A stretch of 64,000 nt of DNA, taken from NCBI GenBank assembly GCA_030540715.1, contig JAUNVQ010000010.1, positions 31,097 to 95,096 of the forward strand. Direction: 5' to 3'. This stretch comes from Actinomycetaceae bacterium (lineage in GTDB: Bacteria > Actinomycetota > Actinomycetes > Actinomycetales > Actinomycetaceae). This document shows positions 9,656 through 20,500 of the stretch, piece after piece (position 1 is the first letter of the stretch; each line of letters starts with the position of its first letter). The position numbers were made by a program, and so were the translations under genes. The notes under the pieces were generated by a model, which was given only the letters and a program-made list of their open reading frames with translations, was not told where the DNA came from and searched no databases.

Positions 9656-9721
9656 ATCCAATCCCTCCTGGCTCTCCCTATAATATCAGGACTTCTTCGT
9701 ATGTATGAAGGTTGGTTGATC

Positions 9722-11317
9722 CTATTTTTCCATCTTACATATTTCTTCAGGTAAGGATGTTTGACCATTTGCTCGTCGGAGGCTCACTTCACAACAGGCA
9801 CCTTCCTCCCAAGGAACAACAACGCTCGTTTCTTTGGTTTCACGCAGGCCCTCACTATTTTTCACATGTTTGACTTCCCACAAATAACTATCGCCAGGCT
9901 GAGGTAAAGGATTCACCCACGAGACCTTTGCGCCTTGAGGATCGCTGAGCACTTTCAGTTCCTTCACGGGTGGCGGAATATCATCAATACCAGCATTTTG
10001 TGGGTCAGTCACAGATTGCGTTTGCTTTGTTGACACACTGTGCTCAACATCAAAACTATGTGAATACCACAACGTTGCCACCAAAGCGCCAAGAAGAATA
10101 AGTACCAGAAAAATTGAAAAAGCACTGAGCGCAGAGGTTCGCTGGCGAGTTTTTTGTGCCACTGAAAAATCAGCAGAAGGAAAGCCATCACCACTCCCTT
10201 CCATCATACTTTTCTTACCACTAGCATTCATAGTGGCAGATGCAAACCCTACAGGAGTGAGACGTTGATTTTCCTTCACAGCAAGTGGATGCGGGTGCGG
10301 AACAGTGAAACGAAAAGCCTCGTTCGGGTCAACTGTTTCACCTTCAAGGAAACGTCCAGCTTTTGTGAAGTCTTCTTGAGCATCAAAAGAGGGTAAGGCA
10401 CGAATACGTGTTGGCTGATCTTCATCGCCACTGTCATAGAAACGCGGGGCTTTTTCATCCAACACATCAACATGAGTTGCAGGAAGCCCGATATCGCGTT
10501 GTGTACGATGAAGTGCATCAACGAACTCCAAAGCAGTAGCATAACGCTGCTGCGGATCCTTAGAAAGAGCCTTTCGTATCACATTTTCCAATTGCCTTGG
10601 AACATCACTTCGACCAGTTGACGGAACAAAACCGTTAAGAACGCGAGCCGTAATCTTGGGAGGTGAATTGTCGCCACCTGGAATCTTAAAAGGCGAATGT
10701 CCCGCAAGAAGAGCATAGATTGTTGCCCCCAAACTAAACACGTCACAACGCGGCCCTGTTTCGCCTTTCCCCGTCTGTTGTTCGGCAGGTGCCCACAACA
10801 GTGACACCCCCTGGAATCCCTGCTGGGTTTCACCAGAAGATGCAATACCGAAATCGGTCAGCACTGGGCGCCCATAAGCAGTCATCAAAACATTCGCAGG
10901 TTTAATATCGCGGTGAATAATACCAGCACGATGAGCAGTTTCAATAGCTGCCCCCAACTGAATACCAATCTCTAAAGCCTGCGGAACCGAATATGGTTTT
11001 TGCGACACAATTTTGCCAACATGTGGAGGCGGGCAGTATTCCATCACAATGTAAGAACGGCCATCCGTTGCAGTGGAAGCCGCATAGATGGATACGATTG
11101 ATGGGTGTGACGATAATTTTGCCATCACATTGGCTTCAGCATGAAAACGTTCTTTCACATCGTCAGTAACATCAGCATGTAACACCTTCACAGCGACAAG
11201 ACGTTCAGGAAGATACTGTTGGTATAAAAAAACATCAGCAAATCCGCCAGAACCGAGATAGGACTGATATTCGTAGCCATCAATAAGTGGAGGAATGATC
11301 TGACGTTTCTTTTTCAT
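9722..11317 (-). CDS. Membrane Ser/Thr protein kinase (PFNA-type, Pkb2-like)
   Basis: A 531-residue Hanks-type kinase. The catalytic domain (~12-275) has a glycine loop GSGGFADVF, the VAVK lysine (K44), HRDIKPAN (catalytic D137) and DFG (D155), so it should be active. A disordered cytoplasmic linker leads to one transmembrane helix (~396-418). The extracellular C-terminus (~445-531) looks like a single Fn3-type domain instead of PASTA repeats, which separates it from PknB. It overlaps the upstream FHA gene by 4 bp (ATGA) and sits in one operon with the PP2C phosphatase, its presumed antagonist. In bifidobacteria the equivalent kinase is named Pkb2. A good GGAGAT ribosome binding site precedes the ATG. 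Confidence 0.93.
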   Translation of the reverse strand: MKKKRQIIPPLIDGYEYQSYLGSGGFADVFLYQQYLPERLVAVKVLHADVTDDVKERFHAEANVMAKLSSHPSIVSIYAASTATDGRSYIVMEYCPPPHVGKIVSQKPYSVPQALEIGIQLGAAIETAHRAGIIHRDIKPANVLMTAYGRPVLTDFGIASSGETQQGFQGVSLLWAPAEQQTGKGETGPRCDVFSLGATIYALLAGHSPFKIPGGDNSPPKITARVLNGFVPSTGRSDVPRQLENVIRKALSKDPQQRYATALEFVDALHRTQRDIGLPATHVDVLDEKAPRFYDSGDEDQPTRIRALPSFDAQEDFTKAGRFLEGETVDPNEAFRFTVPHPHPLAVKENQRLTPVGFASATMNASGKKSMMEGSGDGFPSADFSVAQKTRQRTSALSAFSIFLVLILLGALVATLWYSHSFDVEHSVSTKQTQSVTDPQNAGIDDIPPPVKELKVLSDPQGAKVSWVNPLPQPGDSYLWEVKHVKNSEGLRETKETSVVVPWEEGACCEVSLRRANGQTSLPEEICKMEK

Positions 11318-11823
11318 AGGATCTCCTGCACAAGAATGTAACCTTGTTCGCCCACATCAATTTTATCCCCGCTAAAAAGCTCAACGGGCCTACCAGGAAT
11401 AACAGGAATCGGAGGTGACTGAGAGCGAAGAATAAAAGTTCCGTTTTGTGATTCATGGTCGATCAGCGCAACGTAGTCATCCTTGACCACAATCTCACAG
11501 TGCGTTCGAGAGATAAGATGTTGAGGGCTAGACAGCGGAACCAGTAAAGGAATTGGCTGTTCAGGGTACTGGCGGGCTGAGGGCATCCTGCCAAATATTA
11601 TATTTGTTGTGATATCAACCATGCGACCAGAGGGCAAACATAGACGTCCTCTTACAGGTAATAACTCTGGCTCACAGGAAGTGCAAGCATCGTCAGCTTG
11701 ATCCGACACAGCCAGTTCAGCTGCATCAGAAGGTAACGACACCATTGTCATATCGTTTTCCCATTGAAGGCCAACTATCGTCGGATCAATATCATTGTCC
11801 TGTACGCTCACCCATGTGTGCAT
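11314..11823 (-). CDS. FHA domain protein in kinase/phosphatase operon
   Basis: A 169-residue soluble protein. The FHA domain occupies about residues 70-165, with IFGRMPSARQ, SRTHCEI and HESQNGTFI as recognisable loop motifs; Arg, Ser and Asn of the phosphothreonine pocket are present. The first ~65 residues are acidic and contain two Cys residues (CTSCEPE) but no recognised domain. It lies between the PP2C gene (3-bp gap) and the kinase gene (4-bp overlap), so it is probably a phosphorylation-dependent adaptor or a substrate of that kinase. Confidence 0.88.
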   Translation of the reverse strand: MHTWVSVQDNDIDPTIVGLQWENDMTMVSLPSDAAELAVSDQADDACTSCEPELLPVRGRLCLPSGRMVDITTNIIFGRMPSARQYPEQPIPLLVPLSSPQHLISRTHCEIVVKDDYVALIDHESQNGTFILRSQSPPIPVIPGRPVELFSGDKIDVGEQGYILVQEIL

Positions 11824-11826
11824 GCC

Positions 11827-12657
11827 TTAGACACCACCAGCAATCGGGATGGGCCGAGTATCATCATTATCGCAGTCCGTATCCGTTTCAAGATACCTAT
11901 CGGCATTACCATTCATATCGTTGATCGACGGCACCGATCCCACGTCCACAATAGTGACAGTGATATTGTCTTTTCCGCCGGCCTCTTTTGCAGCATCAAC
12001 TAAAGATGAACAGCACAACTGTGGTGAAGGAATCCTTAAAAAGGAGGCAATCAAATGGTCGTTAAGCTCGCCAGTCAAACCATCAGAACAAATAAGAAGG
12101 CGTTGACCAGACTGCATCGGAAGATCAAAATAATCACATTCACCTGTGGACTTTTCTTTGGATGCTCCTAATGCACGGGTAATAATATTGCGGTCACTAC
12201 GTTGGCGCGCCTGCTCAGGCGTAACAATCCCATAATCAATAAGCTCTTGAACACGTGAATGATCCTTTGTTATCTGACGCAATTTGCCCTCAAAATAACA
12301 GTAGGTCCGCGAATCACCAATATTGATAATGCGCCATACCCATTGCTGGTCACACAAAGTAACAAATGCGCCCGTCAACGTTGTTCCAGGATGTTTTTTT
12401 TCAGTAGATAATGCCGCAACACCACATCGAGCCTGTTCGTAAAGCATTTCGATAAGCTGTGGGGTGAGTCCATTAGCATCAACTTCTTGAAAGGGCGCCA
12501 AAGCAGCGTTACTAGCCCGATCTCCATATCCATGACCACCCATGCCATCGGCAACAAGGAACACTGGGTAGCGTGAAAGAAATGCGTCCTCGTTTTTTGT
12601 TCGGCACGAGCCGACATCGCTCTGGCTTGATGCCCAGATAACGGGTTGTTGTCTCAC
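11827..12657 (-). CDS. prpC: PP2C-type Ser/Thr protein phosphatase
   Basis: A 276-residue cytoplasmic phosphatase of the PPM/PP2C family. The metal-binding motifs are intact: KNEDAF (D24), VADGMGGHG (D37), GDSRTY, SDGLTGEL and KDNITV. It would reverse phosphorylation by the membrane kinase two genes downstream. The start is a GTG overlapping the TGA of the transglutaminase-like gene (GTGA), with GGCAGGAA upstream, which indicates translational coupling. The C-terminal ~25 residues are an acidic tail. The gene name follows the PFNA cluster usage. Confidence 0.93.
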   Translation of the reverse strand: MRQQPVIWASSQSDVGSCRTKNEDAFLSRYPVFLVADGMGGHGYGDRASNAALAPFQEVDANGLTPQLIEMLYEQARCGVAALSTEKKHPGTTLTGAFVTLCDQQWVWRIINIGDSRTYCYFEGKLRQITKDHSRVQELIDYGIVTPEQARQRSDRNIITRALGASKEKSTGECDYFDLPMQSGQRLLICSDGLTGELNDHLIASFLRIPSPQLCCSSLVDAAKEAGGKDNITVTIVDVGSVPSINDMNGNADRYLETDTDCDNDDTRPIPIAGGV

Positions 12658-15110
12658 TGTTCCTGCCTCGTCTCTAAAGGAGTTACCTTCACTACCCCAC
12701 GGTGGCTGCTCTGTTCACCTGAATGTGAATACCTCCACCTTAATTTTAACCAACGTCTGCGCATTGTTTTCTTCATGCGCGCGCGTTTCATCAGTGATGT
12801 CAACCAAAACCGCGCAAAAATCCTACGGAAAGCTGGCAAAGGTGAACGCATTTTATTGGTGATAGCATCAACAAACTCCCATGCTTGAGACGAGGATTCC
12901 TCGTGCACCACACCTTTACCATACACCAGGGCATCAATCTGTGCCGACAAAGTATAGAGCCCCCTTTCTGGGATCTTAGTTGGCGGTGGAATACGTTGAG
13001 GAACCTCGGAAATATTGACTCCTTCAATAGCACCACTCATCACATGAGCCTGCTGCCACCTGGTAGCATTGTGAGGAACTGCTATCCCGCTATCCCAGGC
13101 ACGATCAATAATTTCATCCCAAGCACCCACCATCTTTTGATGGTGCGTATCGGCATGTTTTCTTCGACGAATCCGCCATATTTTCATCGCTGCAATCACA
13201 ATGAGTGGCAACAGCAACAACACCAGAACACTCACAATTTTTACTGCAAAAAGCGCCGCATTGAGCCACCATTGTACAGTGGAATCATTATCGGAATCCT
13301 CGCTGACAACATCTGGTGTCAGCTCGGCTGGTGTTGGTGGTGGCTGAGGAGGCTGAAGAACCAAAGGTCGCGGAGTTTTCTTTGGCTGGGGTTGTGTTGC
13401 CTGAGGGGTTTTATCTTTTGGTGGTGTTGGATCAAAGGCAACCCATCCAGCCTCTTGGAAACACACTTCCACCCATACATGCGCGTCATTTCCTGTTACC
13501 TTCCATCTCTTTTTCGCATCTCGTGAGTATTCTTCAGAAGGATAAAAGCCCATCACAACCCGTGCGGGAACACCAATTTCACGCAACATCAGTGTCATAG
13601 CTACCGCGTACTGTTCATCGTCACCGATCATCATATCCGAGGCAAGAAGACGTTTGATACGTGCCGCCCGATGCCCTGCATCCGACATGCCATCTTTACC
13701 ATTTGAAAAGAAACCATTGTTCTTAAAATAGCGTTCAAAAGCACGTATCTGTTCCACTGGTGACGAGGATTGACGAAGAATTTCGGGAATAATTGCCGTG
13801 ACTTCTTCAGGGACACCTTCATTAGGTGGCAGATCTACCTGCGCGAACTGTTGTCCAACAAGTTGTTCTTGTTTCCATGGTCGTGCAATATCAACACTTA
13901 GGCGATACTCAGAGCCTGCGTGAAAAGGTTTTTGAGAGATAATTGTTTGTAAATCTTTACTATAGAAAAGGGTGTCTCCATATTCGTTATTTTGTTTATC
14001 TTTCACAATGATAGTGTGCACAATTCCGCCACCAACAACCCATGGACCATGATAATCAGTGACCTTGATATCCAGTACCGCTGGCATCAACGCAGGATCA
14101 TTACTACTGCTCACCGACGTGCCAATATGTTGAAAACCGCCTTGTTGTTGGTGAAGATCAGCGATGTTGTACACTTCTCCATCGTAAACATCCATCGCTG
14201 CTAAGCGTAGGCGCCCAGCAGGGGGCAAACCTTTCACAGAAAAAAGTACATCTTTTTCTTTATCTTTTATGAAATGACGAAAATCCGCAAGAGGTGACGC
14301 ATAGTTATGCAGGTCTAATGGCGGAACAATGTAATCACGAAGAACAACACGCTGTGAGCCTACCGAAAACAGAGTAGTAACTCCCACCGCCACTACTACA
14401 CCAATAACGATAGTGATGCCTACCCCAATAGCGCGCCACAATAATCGCACCCCCGCATGCTTATTGGACCACATGATATGTTGAGGACTGTCATCGCTTC
14501 CAAGTCGACTAGTCACAAGCCATACCAGTGTTGCGCTCCCAACTACACTCCCGATAAGCACTGAGAAACGTGTTGTGTTCAGTCCCCACATGATCCCAGT
14601 TACAAGCAAAACATAGACGGGCCCTAGAACTAATATAAGATCAAGGAAAGGTCTTCTAGCATGCGTAGGCAACTGTTCTTTTGGTAAAGAAACAGCCCTT
14701 ATCGATACTAACGAGCACACATAACCACATATGAATGGCATAACAGCTGGGCCAGTAAAATGTCGTGCAGGCGGTTGAAGCGTCAATAAATCACGCCATG
14801 AGTTCACTATGTAAACAACAAAAGTTTGCAGAGCGTAAACGCTGGGAAAAGTGTTGACATAACAAAGTTCGGGAAGGGTAACTATAGGTCCAACAAGGAA
14901 AAAAACCAAGAGGGCGACAAGGAGTGATGTCATAGGTGCTAAGCGAAAAAAGGCCACCGTCACTGCAGTCAATGTTCCCACAGCAATAGCACCCCAGATG
15001 ACGAGGAAACCACTTACCCCGCCAAAGACCTCGATATGGCTAAGTCCTGCCACCATGAACAGCCCACAAAGAAAGAATACTTTGAGCAAAGGGATATGTG
15101 TAGTTTTCAT
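12654..15110 (-). CDS. Transglutaminase-like membrane protein (TgpA/DUF3488 type), catalytic Cys missing
   Basis: An 818-residue membrane protein. About six N-terminal transmembrane helices (~1-260) are followed by an extracytoplasmic transglutaminase-core region (~280-570), a Pro/Gln-rich linker, another transmembrane helix (~615-640) and a cytoplasmic C-terminus with basic clusters. The core shows the family order of active-site blocks. Where the catalytic Cys normally sits (G-D-C-E-Q) this protein reads GDDEQYA (D498, codon 13617-13619). The His (AHVWVEV) and Asp (AFDPTPP) positions are kept. Many actinobacterial members of this operon type seem to share the loss, from memory, so a binding role may be the norm. 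It overlaps both neighbours by 4 bp. Confidence 0.9.
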   Translation of the reverse strand: MKTTHIPLLKVFFLCGLFMVAGLSHIEVFGGVSGFLVIWGAIAVGTLTAVTVAFFRLAPMTSLLVALLVFFLVGPIVTLPELCYVNTFPSVYALQTFVVYIVNSWRDLLTLQPPARHFTGPAVMPFICGYVCSLVSIRAVSLPKEQLPTHARRPFLDLILVLGPVYVLLVTGIMWGLNTTRFSVLIGSVVGSATLVWLVTSRLGSDDSPQHIMWSNKHAGVRLLWRAIGVGITIVIGVVVAVGVTTLFSVGSQRVVLRDYIVPPLDLHNYASPLADFRHFIKDKEKDVLFSVKGLPPAGRLRLAAMDVYDGEVYNIADLHQQQGGFQHIGTSVSSSNDPALMPAVLDIKVTDYHGPWVVGGGIVHTIIVKDKQNNEYGDTLFYSKDLQTIISQKPFHAGSEYRLSVDIARPWKQEQLVGQQFAQVDLPPNEGVPEEVTAIIPEILRQSSSPVEQIRAFERYFKNNGFFSNGKDGMSDAGHRAARIKRLLASDMMIGDDEQYAVAMTLMLREIGVPARVVMGFYPSEEYSRDAKKRWKVTGNDAHVWVEVCFQEAGWVAFDPTPPKDKTPQATQPQPKKTPRPLVLQPPQPPPTPAELTPDVVSEDSDNDSTVQWWLNAALFAVKIVSVLVLLLLPLIVIAAMKIWRIRRRKHADTHHQKMVGAWDEIIDRAWDSGIAVPHNATRWQQAHVMSGAIEGVNISEVPQRIPPPTKIPERGLYTLSAQIDALVYGKGVVHEESSSQAWEFVDAITNKMRSPLPAFRRIFARFWLTSLMKRARMKKTMRRRWLKLRWRYSHSGEQSSHRGVVKVTPLETRQEQ

Positions 15111-16621
15111 CGTCCCACCGCCCCCATAAGGCCTGGTAACTCAGATAAATCACCGATGTCAATGATATTCATGACTCCGACTTTGTGAAACTGATGAGGA
15201 ACAGGTCGAAAATAAGGAGCTTCCCTTATCGGGGTTGGGTTTTCTGTGCTTCCAGGGTCAATACTGCGACACATTATTGACTGCATATTGATACTCATAC
15301 GACTATATGCCTGATGAAGGAGTGATACCGATGTACCCGACCCGGTAATACACATAATAACTGATGCCTGAGGAAGGGAAGCTACACCGTGGGAGACAAG
15401 TTCAGGAAGCGCCATTGGTTGAGATGAAAGTTCAACACTGGACAATTCATCAAGAAAACGCATGGCATTAGGTACATGAAAAGTTGTTGTGTCAGTAACA
15501 AGACTCACAGTTTTTCCTTCATGGAGCGCATGGGCACCAACTGATGCCGCAACGCTCACAGCAAGCTCAAACTCGTCCTCCGAAAAATAAAATGATGGAT
15601 GTAAAGAAAGAATACACAACAGTTGAGCGCGACGTGTCTCCTCGAACTGGCGTACCATCATCCGCCCCATTTTGGCCGTAGTTTTCCAATGGATCGAGCG
15701 GCGTTCATCCCCTGGAGTATAGTCACGAAGAGCATGAAATGAAACGTCTGAACTGGTCAGATCCCGTGTCGATGCGCCTTCAATGTCCCGAAGTAAACCT
15801 GTGACACTATGTGCAAGACCAATGGTAGAAGGGTGAATATAAAGCTGATGCGGGCTATTCCAGGTTTTGCTGCGCTGCAGTAGTTGAAGAGGATCTGAGT
15901 GAATAGTGGTAACTGGCCCTATTTGGATGACACCACGACGGCGAGCTGGAATAGTAAATGTTTCAACATGGTTTTGCCCAGCGTGAAGTAGCGGAAGCGG
16001 AAATGTGGCAGAAAAATGAGCAACTGGCATCACCACTTCCGTACCAAAAGCTGGAGTTTTACTGCGTGCGTGGATTGTTAACGTTCCTACGGCGTGGTCA
16101 CCCACACGGATTCTTGATGATGCTAAATCCATCTCAATGCCAAGGTCAACCTGGCGAAGCATCCACACAAATGACAGCATGAAAACAAATGCCGTCATGA
16201 TGGCGATAATCCAGGCTTCTAGCCAGTCATAACGCAAAGCAGCAAAGGCACTAACAGCAATAATGATAAGTACGAACACAGCGGTATAAGTCAGCGATAT
16301 CCTCTGTTCAGATCTGCGACAAGACTGTACGAACCACCTGCTAAAGGAGGGCGTGGTTTCGCGCGTGGAAGGGGAGGTCGCTGACTGGGACTCCCCTGGC
16401 GCGAAAGGGGCAACTGCACCGGTTGCAGGAGGGAGCGCTGTTCCACGCGCGAAATAGTGTGTGGAAGATTGTGGGCCCTCGTGTGCGAAACTCTGGGATG
16501 CTTCATATGTGAAAAGCTGCGTGGGAGCTGACGTAGCACTCACTGCAAAAGGCTGAGCAAAATAATGTGCACATACCCCAGTAAAGGGATATTTTAACAG
16601 GGAAATGAATGATGCTTTCAT
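15107..16621 (-). CDS. DUF58 protein with membrane anchor
   Basis: A 504-residue protein. Two adjacent transmembrane helices (~110-155) precede a beta-rich segment and the DUF58 domain, whose core motif (around residues 300-320, LRDYTPGDERRSIHWKTTAK) is clear. The C-terminal part has the vWA-like fold seen in this family. DUF58 proteins almost always pair with MoxR ATPases, as here (4-bp overlap upstream), and with transglutaminase-like proteins (4-bp overlap downstream). The first ~95 residues are an unusual Ser/Thr/Ala/Pro/Phe-rich low-complexity leader, not seen in typical family members as far as I recall. I keep the ATG because it forms the ATGA overlap with the MoxR gene. Confidence 0.9.
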   Translation of the reverse strand: MKASFISLLKYPFTGVCAHYFAQPFAVSATSAPTQLFTYEASQSFAHEGPQSSTHYFARGTALPPATGAVAPFAPGESQSATSPSTRETTPSFSRWFVQSCRRSEQRISLTYTAVFVLIIIAVSAFAALRYDWLEAWIIAIMTAFVFMLSFVWMLRQVDLGIEMDLASSRIRVGDHAVGTLTIHARSKTPAFGTEVVMPVAHFSATFPLPLLHAGQNHVETFTIPARRRGVIQIGPVTTIHSDPLQLLQRSKTWNSPHQLYIHPSTIGLAHSVTGLLRDIEGASTRDLTSSDVSFHALRDYTPGDERRSIHWKTTAKMGRMMVRQFEETRRAQLLCILSLHPSFYFSEDEFELAVSVAASVGAHALHEGKTVSLVTDTTTFHVPNAMRFLDELSSVELSSQPMALPELVSHGVASLPQASVIMCITGSGTSVSLLHQAYSRMSINMQSIMCRSIDPGSTENPTPIREAPYFRPVPHQFHKVGVMNIIDIGDLSELPGLMGAVGR

Positions 16622-17583
16622 ACGGTTCCTTGAGGTACAGAAACCTGGGTAAGGACTTGTTCAATAACCTGTTGCGATGTCGTACCTGCAAACAGTGCAT
16701 CTGGGTCCAGCACCAAACGATGCGCCCACACTGGCTGGGCAAGGGCAAGAATATCGTCAGGCAACACATAGGAACGCCCCTGAGCAATTGCCCACACCTT
16801 AGCGGCACGTGTCATTGCAATCGCACCACGCGTTGATACCCCCACTCGAACTGATTCATTGTCACGTGTGGCCTCGATAAGCTGGTGGATAAAAGCAAGA
16901 ACACTATCATCAACACGATTATTTCCAGCTAGTTGGGCCATTTCACTAATTGCTTTCGTGGTAACAACCTCGCCAAGCTGCTTCGAACGGTCGGGTTCTT
17001 GGGAACCCGACATGATACGGATCATTGCGGCAGCATCGGGATACCCCAGAGACGATTTCATTAAGAAACGATCAAGCTGAGCTTCGGGAAGTGGATATGT
17101 TCCTGCCTGTTCAATAGGGTTTTGAGTAGCAATAACCATAAATGGTTTGTTAACCTTGTGAGTCTTACCATCAACAGTTACCTGGAATTCTTCCATCACT
17201 TCCAGTAGGGCCGACTGGGTTTTAGGGCTTGCACGGTTGATTTCATCGGCAAGAACAACTGTGGCAAAAACAGGCCCAGCATGAAAGTTCCATTCTTTTG
17301 TTTTTTGGTCATAAATGGTAACACCCGTAATATCAGACGGCAGCATATCGGGAGTAAATTGAATACGTGAATGCTTTCCTTTCACAGATGCTGCCAATGC
17401 TCGCGCAAGCGCTGTTTTCCCTGTTCCAGGCGCATCCTCTAACAGTAAATGCCCTTCGGCTAGCAAACAGGTTAATGCCAAGCGAACAATATGGTCTTTG
17501 CCCAACAGGGCTTGGCCAATATTGGCCACAATCTTATCAAAGGCATCCGAAAACCATTGCGCACTTTGAGATGAAACTGCCAT
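16618..17583 (-). CDS. MoxR family AAA+ ATPase
   Basis: A 321-residue AAA+ ATPase. It has Walker A (DAPGTGKTALARAL, ~55-68), Walker B (VLADEINRASPKTQ, ~110-123), sensor 1 (IATQNP, ~150) and the C-terminal lid with RAAKVWAIAQGR. MoxR ATPases act as chaperones that insert cofactors or remodel partner complexes with vWA/DUF58 proteins, and the next gene encodes such a partner. It lies 11 bp after the large Fn3 protein, with an AAGGAA-like ribosome binding site. The length and all motifs are normal for the family. Confidence 0.93.
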   Translation of the reverse strand: MAVSSQSAQWFSDAFDKIVANIGQALLGKDHIVRLALTCLLAEGHLLLEDAPGTGKTALARALAASVKGKHSRIQFTPDMLPSDITGVTIYDQKTKEWNFHAGPVFATVVLADEINRASPKTQSALLEVMEEFQVTVDGKTHKVNKPFMVIATQNPIEQAGTYPLPEAQLDRFLMKSSLGYPDAAAMIRIMSGSQEPDRSKQLGEVVTTKAISEMAQLAGNNRVDDSVLAFIHQLIEATRDNESVRVGVSTRGAIAMTRAAKVWAIAQGRSYVLPDDILALAQPVWAHRLVLDPDALFAGTTSQQVIEQVLTQVSVPQGTV

Positions 17584-17594
17584 GTGTTTATTCC

Positions 17595-20500
17595 TTACTG
17601 TATTCCGTATTTATCGAAGCGGAGCCCATTGTCAAACTCTATCGAACCGTCTTGAGGTATCTGTTTATCACAGTGAATAGTGACCTCTCCCCCGCCGTAA
17701 ACCAGCATGTCGGTGAGGCTCCCCGATACCTTATTCTTTGCTGGATCTTTTGACGATGAAGCAGGAATAAGCCAACAACTCACATTACTGACCTGTGAAT
17801 CCTTGATACCTTGCGTCCATATGGTGACAACCTTGGAGTCTATTTTGACTATCTTTGCAGCCTGCTGAGGTGTTGGAATCTGTGCACTAACACATTTATC
17901 AGCAGTCTTTCCGCTCTCACTTTGGCGCACATGAAGACACATTTGTTTGGTTTGGCCAGGTTGACCCGTCACCGTATGACGTGACATGGCATCCAAAGAA
18001 CCAGAAGGCCCATCCCCACTGGCCGTAACGCTAATGGGGCGCCCATGGCCGTTGGCACTCCATGTGAACTGTACCTCACCACTAGACGTTGGTACGGCCT
18101 CCAATTGATCGATAGAGGGCGGACCAAAGGGTGACACTGATGCTGATGCGGCGCTGGATTTACCTGGGACAATTTGTCCATCTATTATTCCAATAGCTCG
18201 CACACGCACACTTATTGCCTGACCATCAACACCATACACTGTTGTGCTAGTGCCAGTGATTGTTTGCCATGTTGGATCACTACTTGTGGCAATCTGGTAA
18301 CTCACACGTGTCCACCCCTGCCCTTGACCACCACGAATACCGCTAACACGAATTTCGCCAGAGCGACCTGTTGCCCGAACAGTTGGTACAGACGGTGTGC
18401 CTGGTTTACCAAGAGGGCGAACCTGCCCAGAGGAAACAGATGCTGAACTACCCGCTTCGTTCGTTGCTTTCACGCTAAAGGATACTGGTGAGGACGAGTA
18501 GGGAACATTAAATGAGGCAGAACGGTCCTGTGTCGTTACCCTTTCCCCCCGCGATGAAACCACCGTGTAACTTTCAACTGCTTTTCCATTATCAGTAGTT
18601 GGCGGATCCCACATCACTACTATTCGAGCTGTTGACGATGTACTTGTTGACGTTTCTATCGTAGCTTCAACATTTCGCGGACTAAATGGTGGACCAAATG
18701 GCATAGCGGTTGACACAGGCGACCAGGCAGAGTCCTTTCCAGATGCATTATGCGCTTGAACACGCATCTGGTAGACACTTCCATTGCTCAATCCCTCAAA
18801 CACAACATTTTCTTTTGTCACTGTTTTTGTTTTACTTACCCCTGTTGAAGAGGTAAGCGACACCGTGTAGCTAGTGACGGGACTACCCTGAGATAGAGTC
18901 TGTGGCCAGGTTGCACTCAGAGTTGAATCACCAGCTTGAATGACAGGTTCAGAGGGCTGATCGGGAGCAGTATCTAATAGCACAGGCTGACTTGGTTGGG
19001 ACCAGGGCGAATCCCCCGCACGATTAGTTGCTTGAACAACGAATGAATATTTATGACCTTGGGATAACTGGTGAAATACGCACTGTGTCCCACCACATTG
19101 CTGTGTCGCACCAGTTGTTGTTTCACGGACGGTAAAACTGGTAATAGGGGCTCCATGAGCTGAACCAGACACCCATTGGACTGTCATTGAGGTATCAGAA
19201 GTTGCAGTTGCCACAACATTGGTGGGAGGCTGCGGCTGCGACACCACAGAGATCCGAACCGACCCCCGGCGTTCACGTAAAGGATCGTGGGTCACATCAC
19301 CCATACGGACCGACACAACAACACTGCCGTAAAAATCTGGTTCAGGAGTAATAAAGAGTTTGGTTCCCTGTGTTCGTGTCTGTGCTTTCCCCTGGAAAAC
19401 CTGGGGGCGCGCAGCGAAATAGAGTTCTTTACCTGGGAAAGGATTAGTCACAAAATCTGCCATATCAACTTCCAGACTTTTACCGCCAAATCCTTCGGCC
19501 TCGATATCGGCAATCTGGAGCGGTGGCTGTGACGATGTTACAATTTCGATCGGAACCTCTGCCCGCGTGCTATTGGCCGCATCACTTACTTCAACTTTAA
19601 GATTTCCTAGGCGCCCTTTCTTCGATTTTGTTGGCGCCGTCACCGTTAGTTGGGAGCCACTTAATGATGTTGATACTTCTTTGAGGCCTGTCACAAGTTT
19701 ATAGGAAAATGAATGTGGGTCCTCGCCCTCAGGGTCGCTCACCATTGCCGCCAAATCCACTGTTACTGGCGTGTTATCAGCTGCTACCTTGATAGGCGTT
19801 GGGCGAAATAGTGGCGGATTATTGACAGCTGCTTTAACTTTGATAGGCAATGTCAATGTTGAGGTGAGCGCATCTTTATCATCAGCGGATGCTGCATCGG
19901 TAACCTCGAAAGTAATAGCGGTATTACCACTAAAGGTCTTGGGTGGCGCATACACAAGCTGCGTATCAGAGATCACTAGTTCTTTTTCACTGCCACCAAT
20001 TTGCACACTCACCTTATCGGCCTGTGTTAACGTGGGGTGGCGTCCTTTGCGGACAACAACGTAATCTTCTAGGGGAATTGTCAGCGTTGTGCCAGCTTTG
20101 ACTTTCGCTGGAATCATTGTGGGATCTAAACGTGGCGCAACGCCATCACCAACAAGGGCTGGCACAAAAATAACGGCAGAAGATGTCAGGTTATCTTCAT
20201 CGGTAATAGTGTAGACAATAATTTGGCGTCGTTCGGACAGTTTGACGTTGATTCTGTTACGCTCATCCACGGATGCTGACGAAGATGATGTTGTGACTTT
20301 GAGCTTTGACACATCGCCATCGGGATCATCATCGTTGGCCAGTACTGGCACAGTGAACTCGGTGGCACCGTGGGGTACGTCATCGGCTGTAACAATATCA
20401 TCACGTGCAATCGGTGGTGCAAGTGGAGCATCGTTCGATACCTGTATGGTTAATAAACCGTTATCCGTTCCCCCTCTTCCATCACTCACCTGATAGCTTG

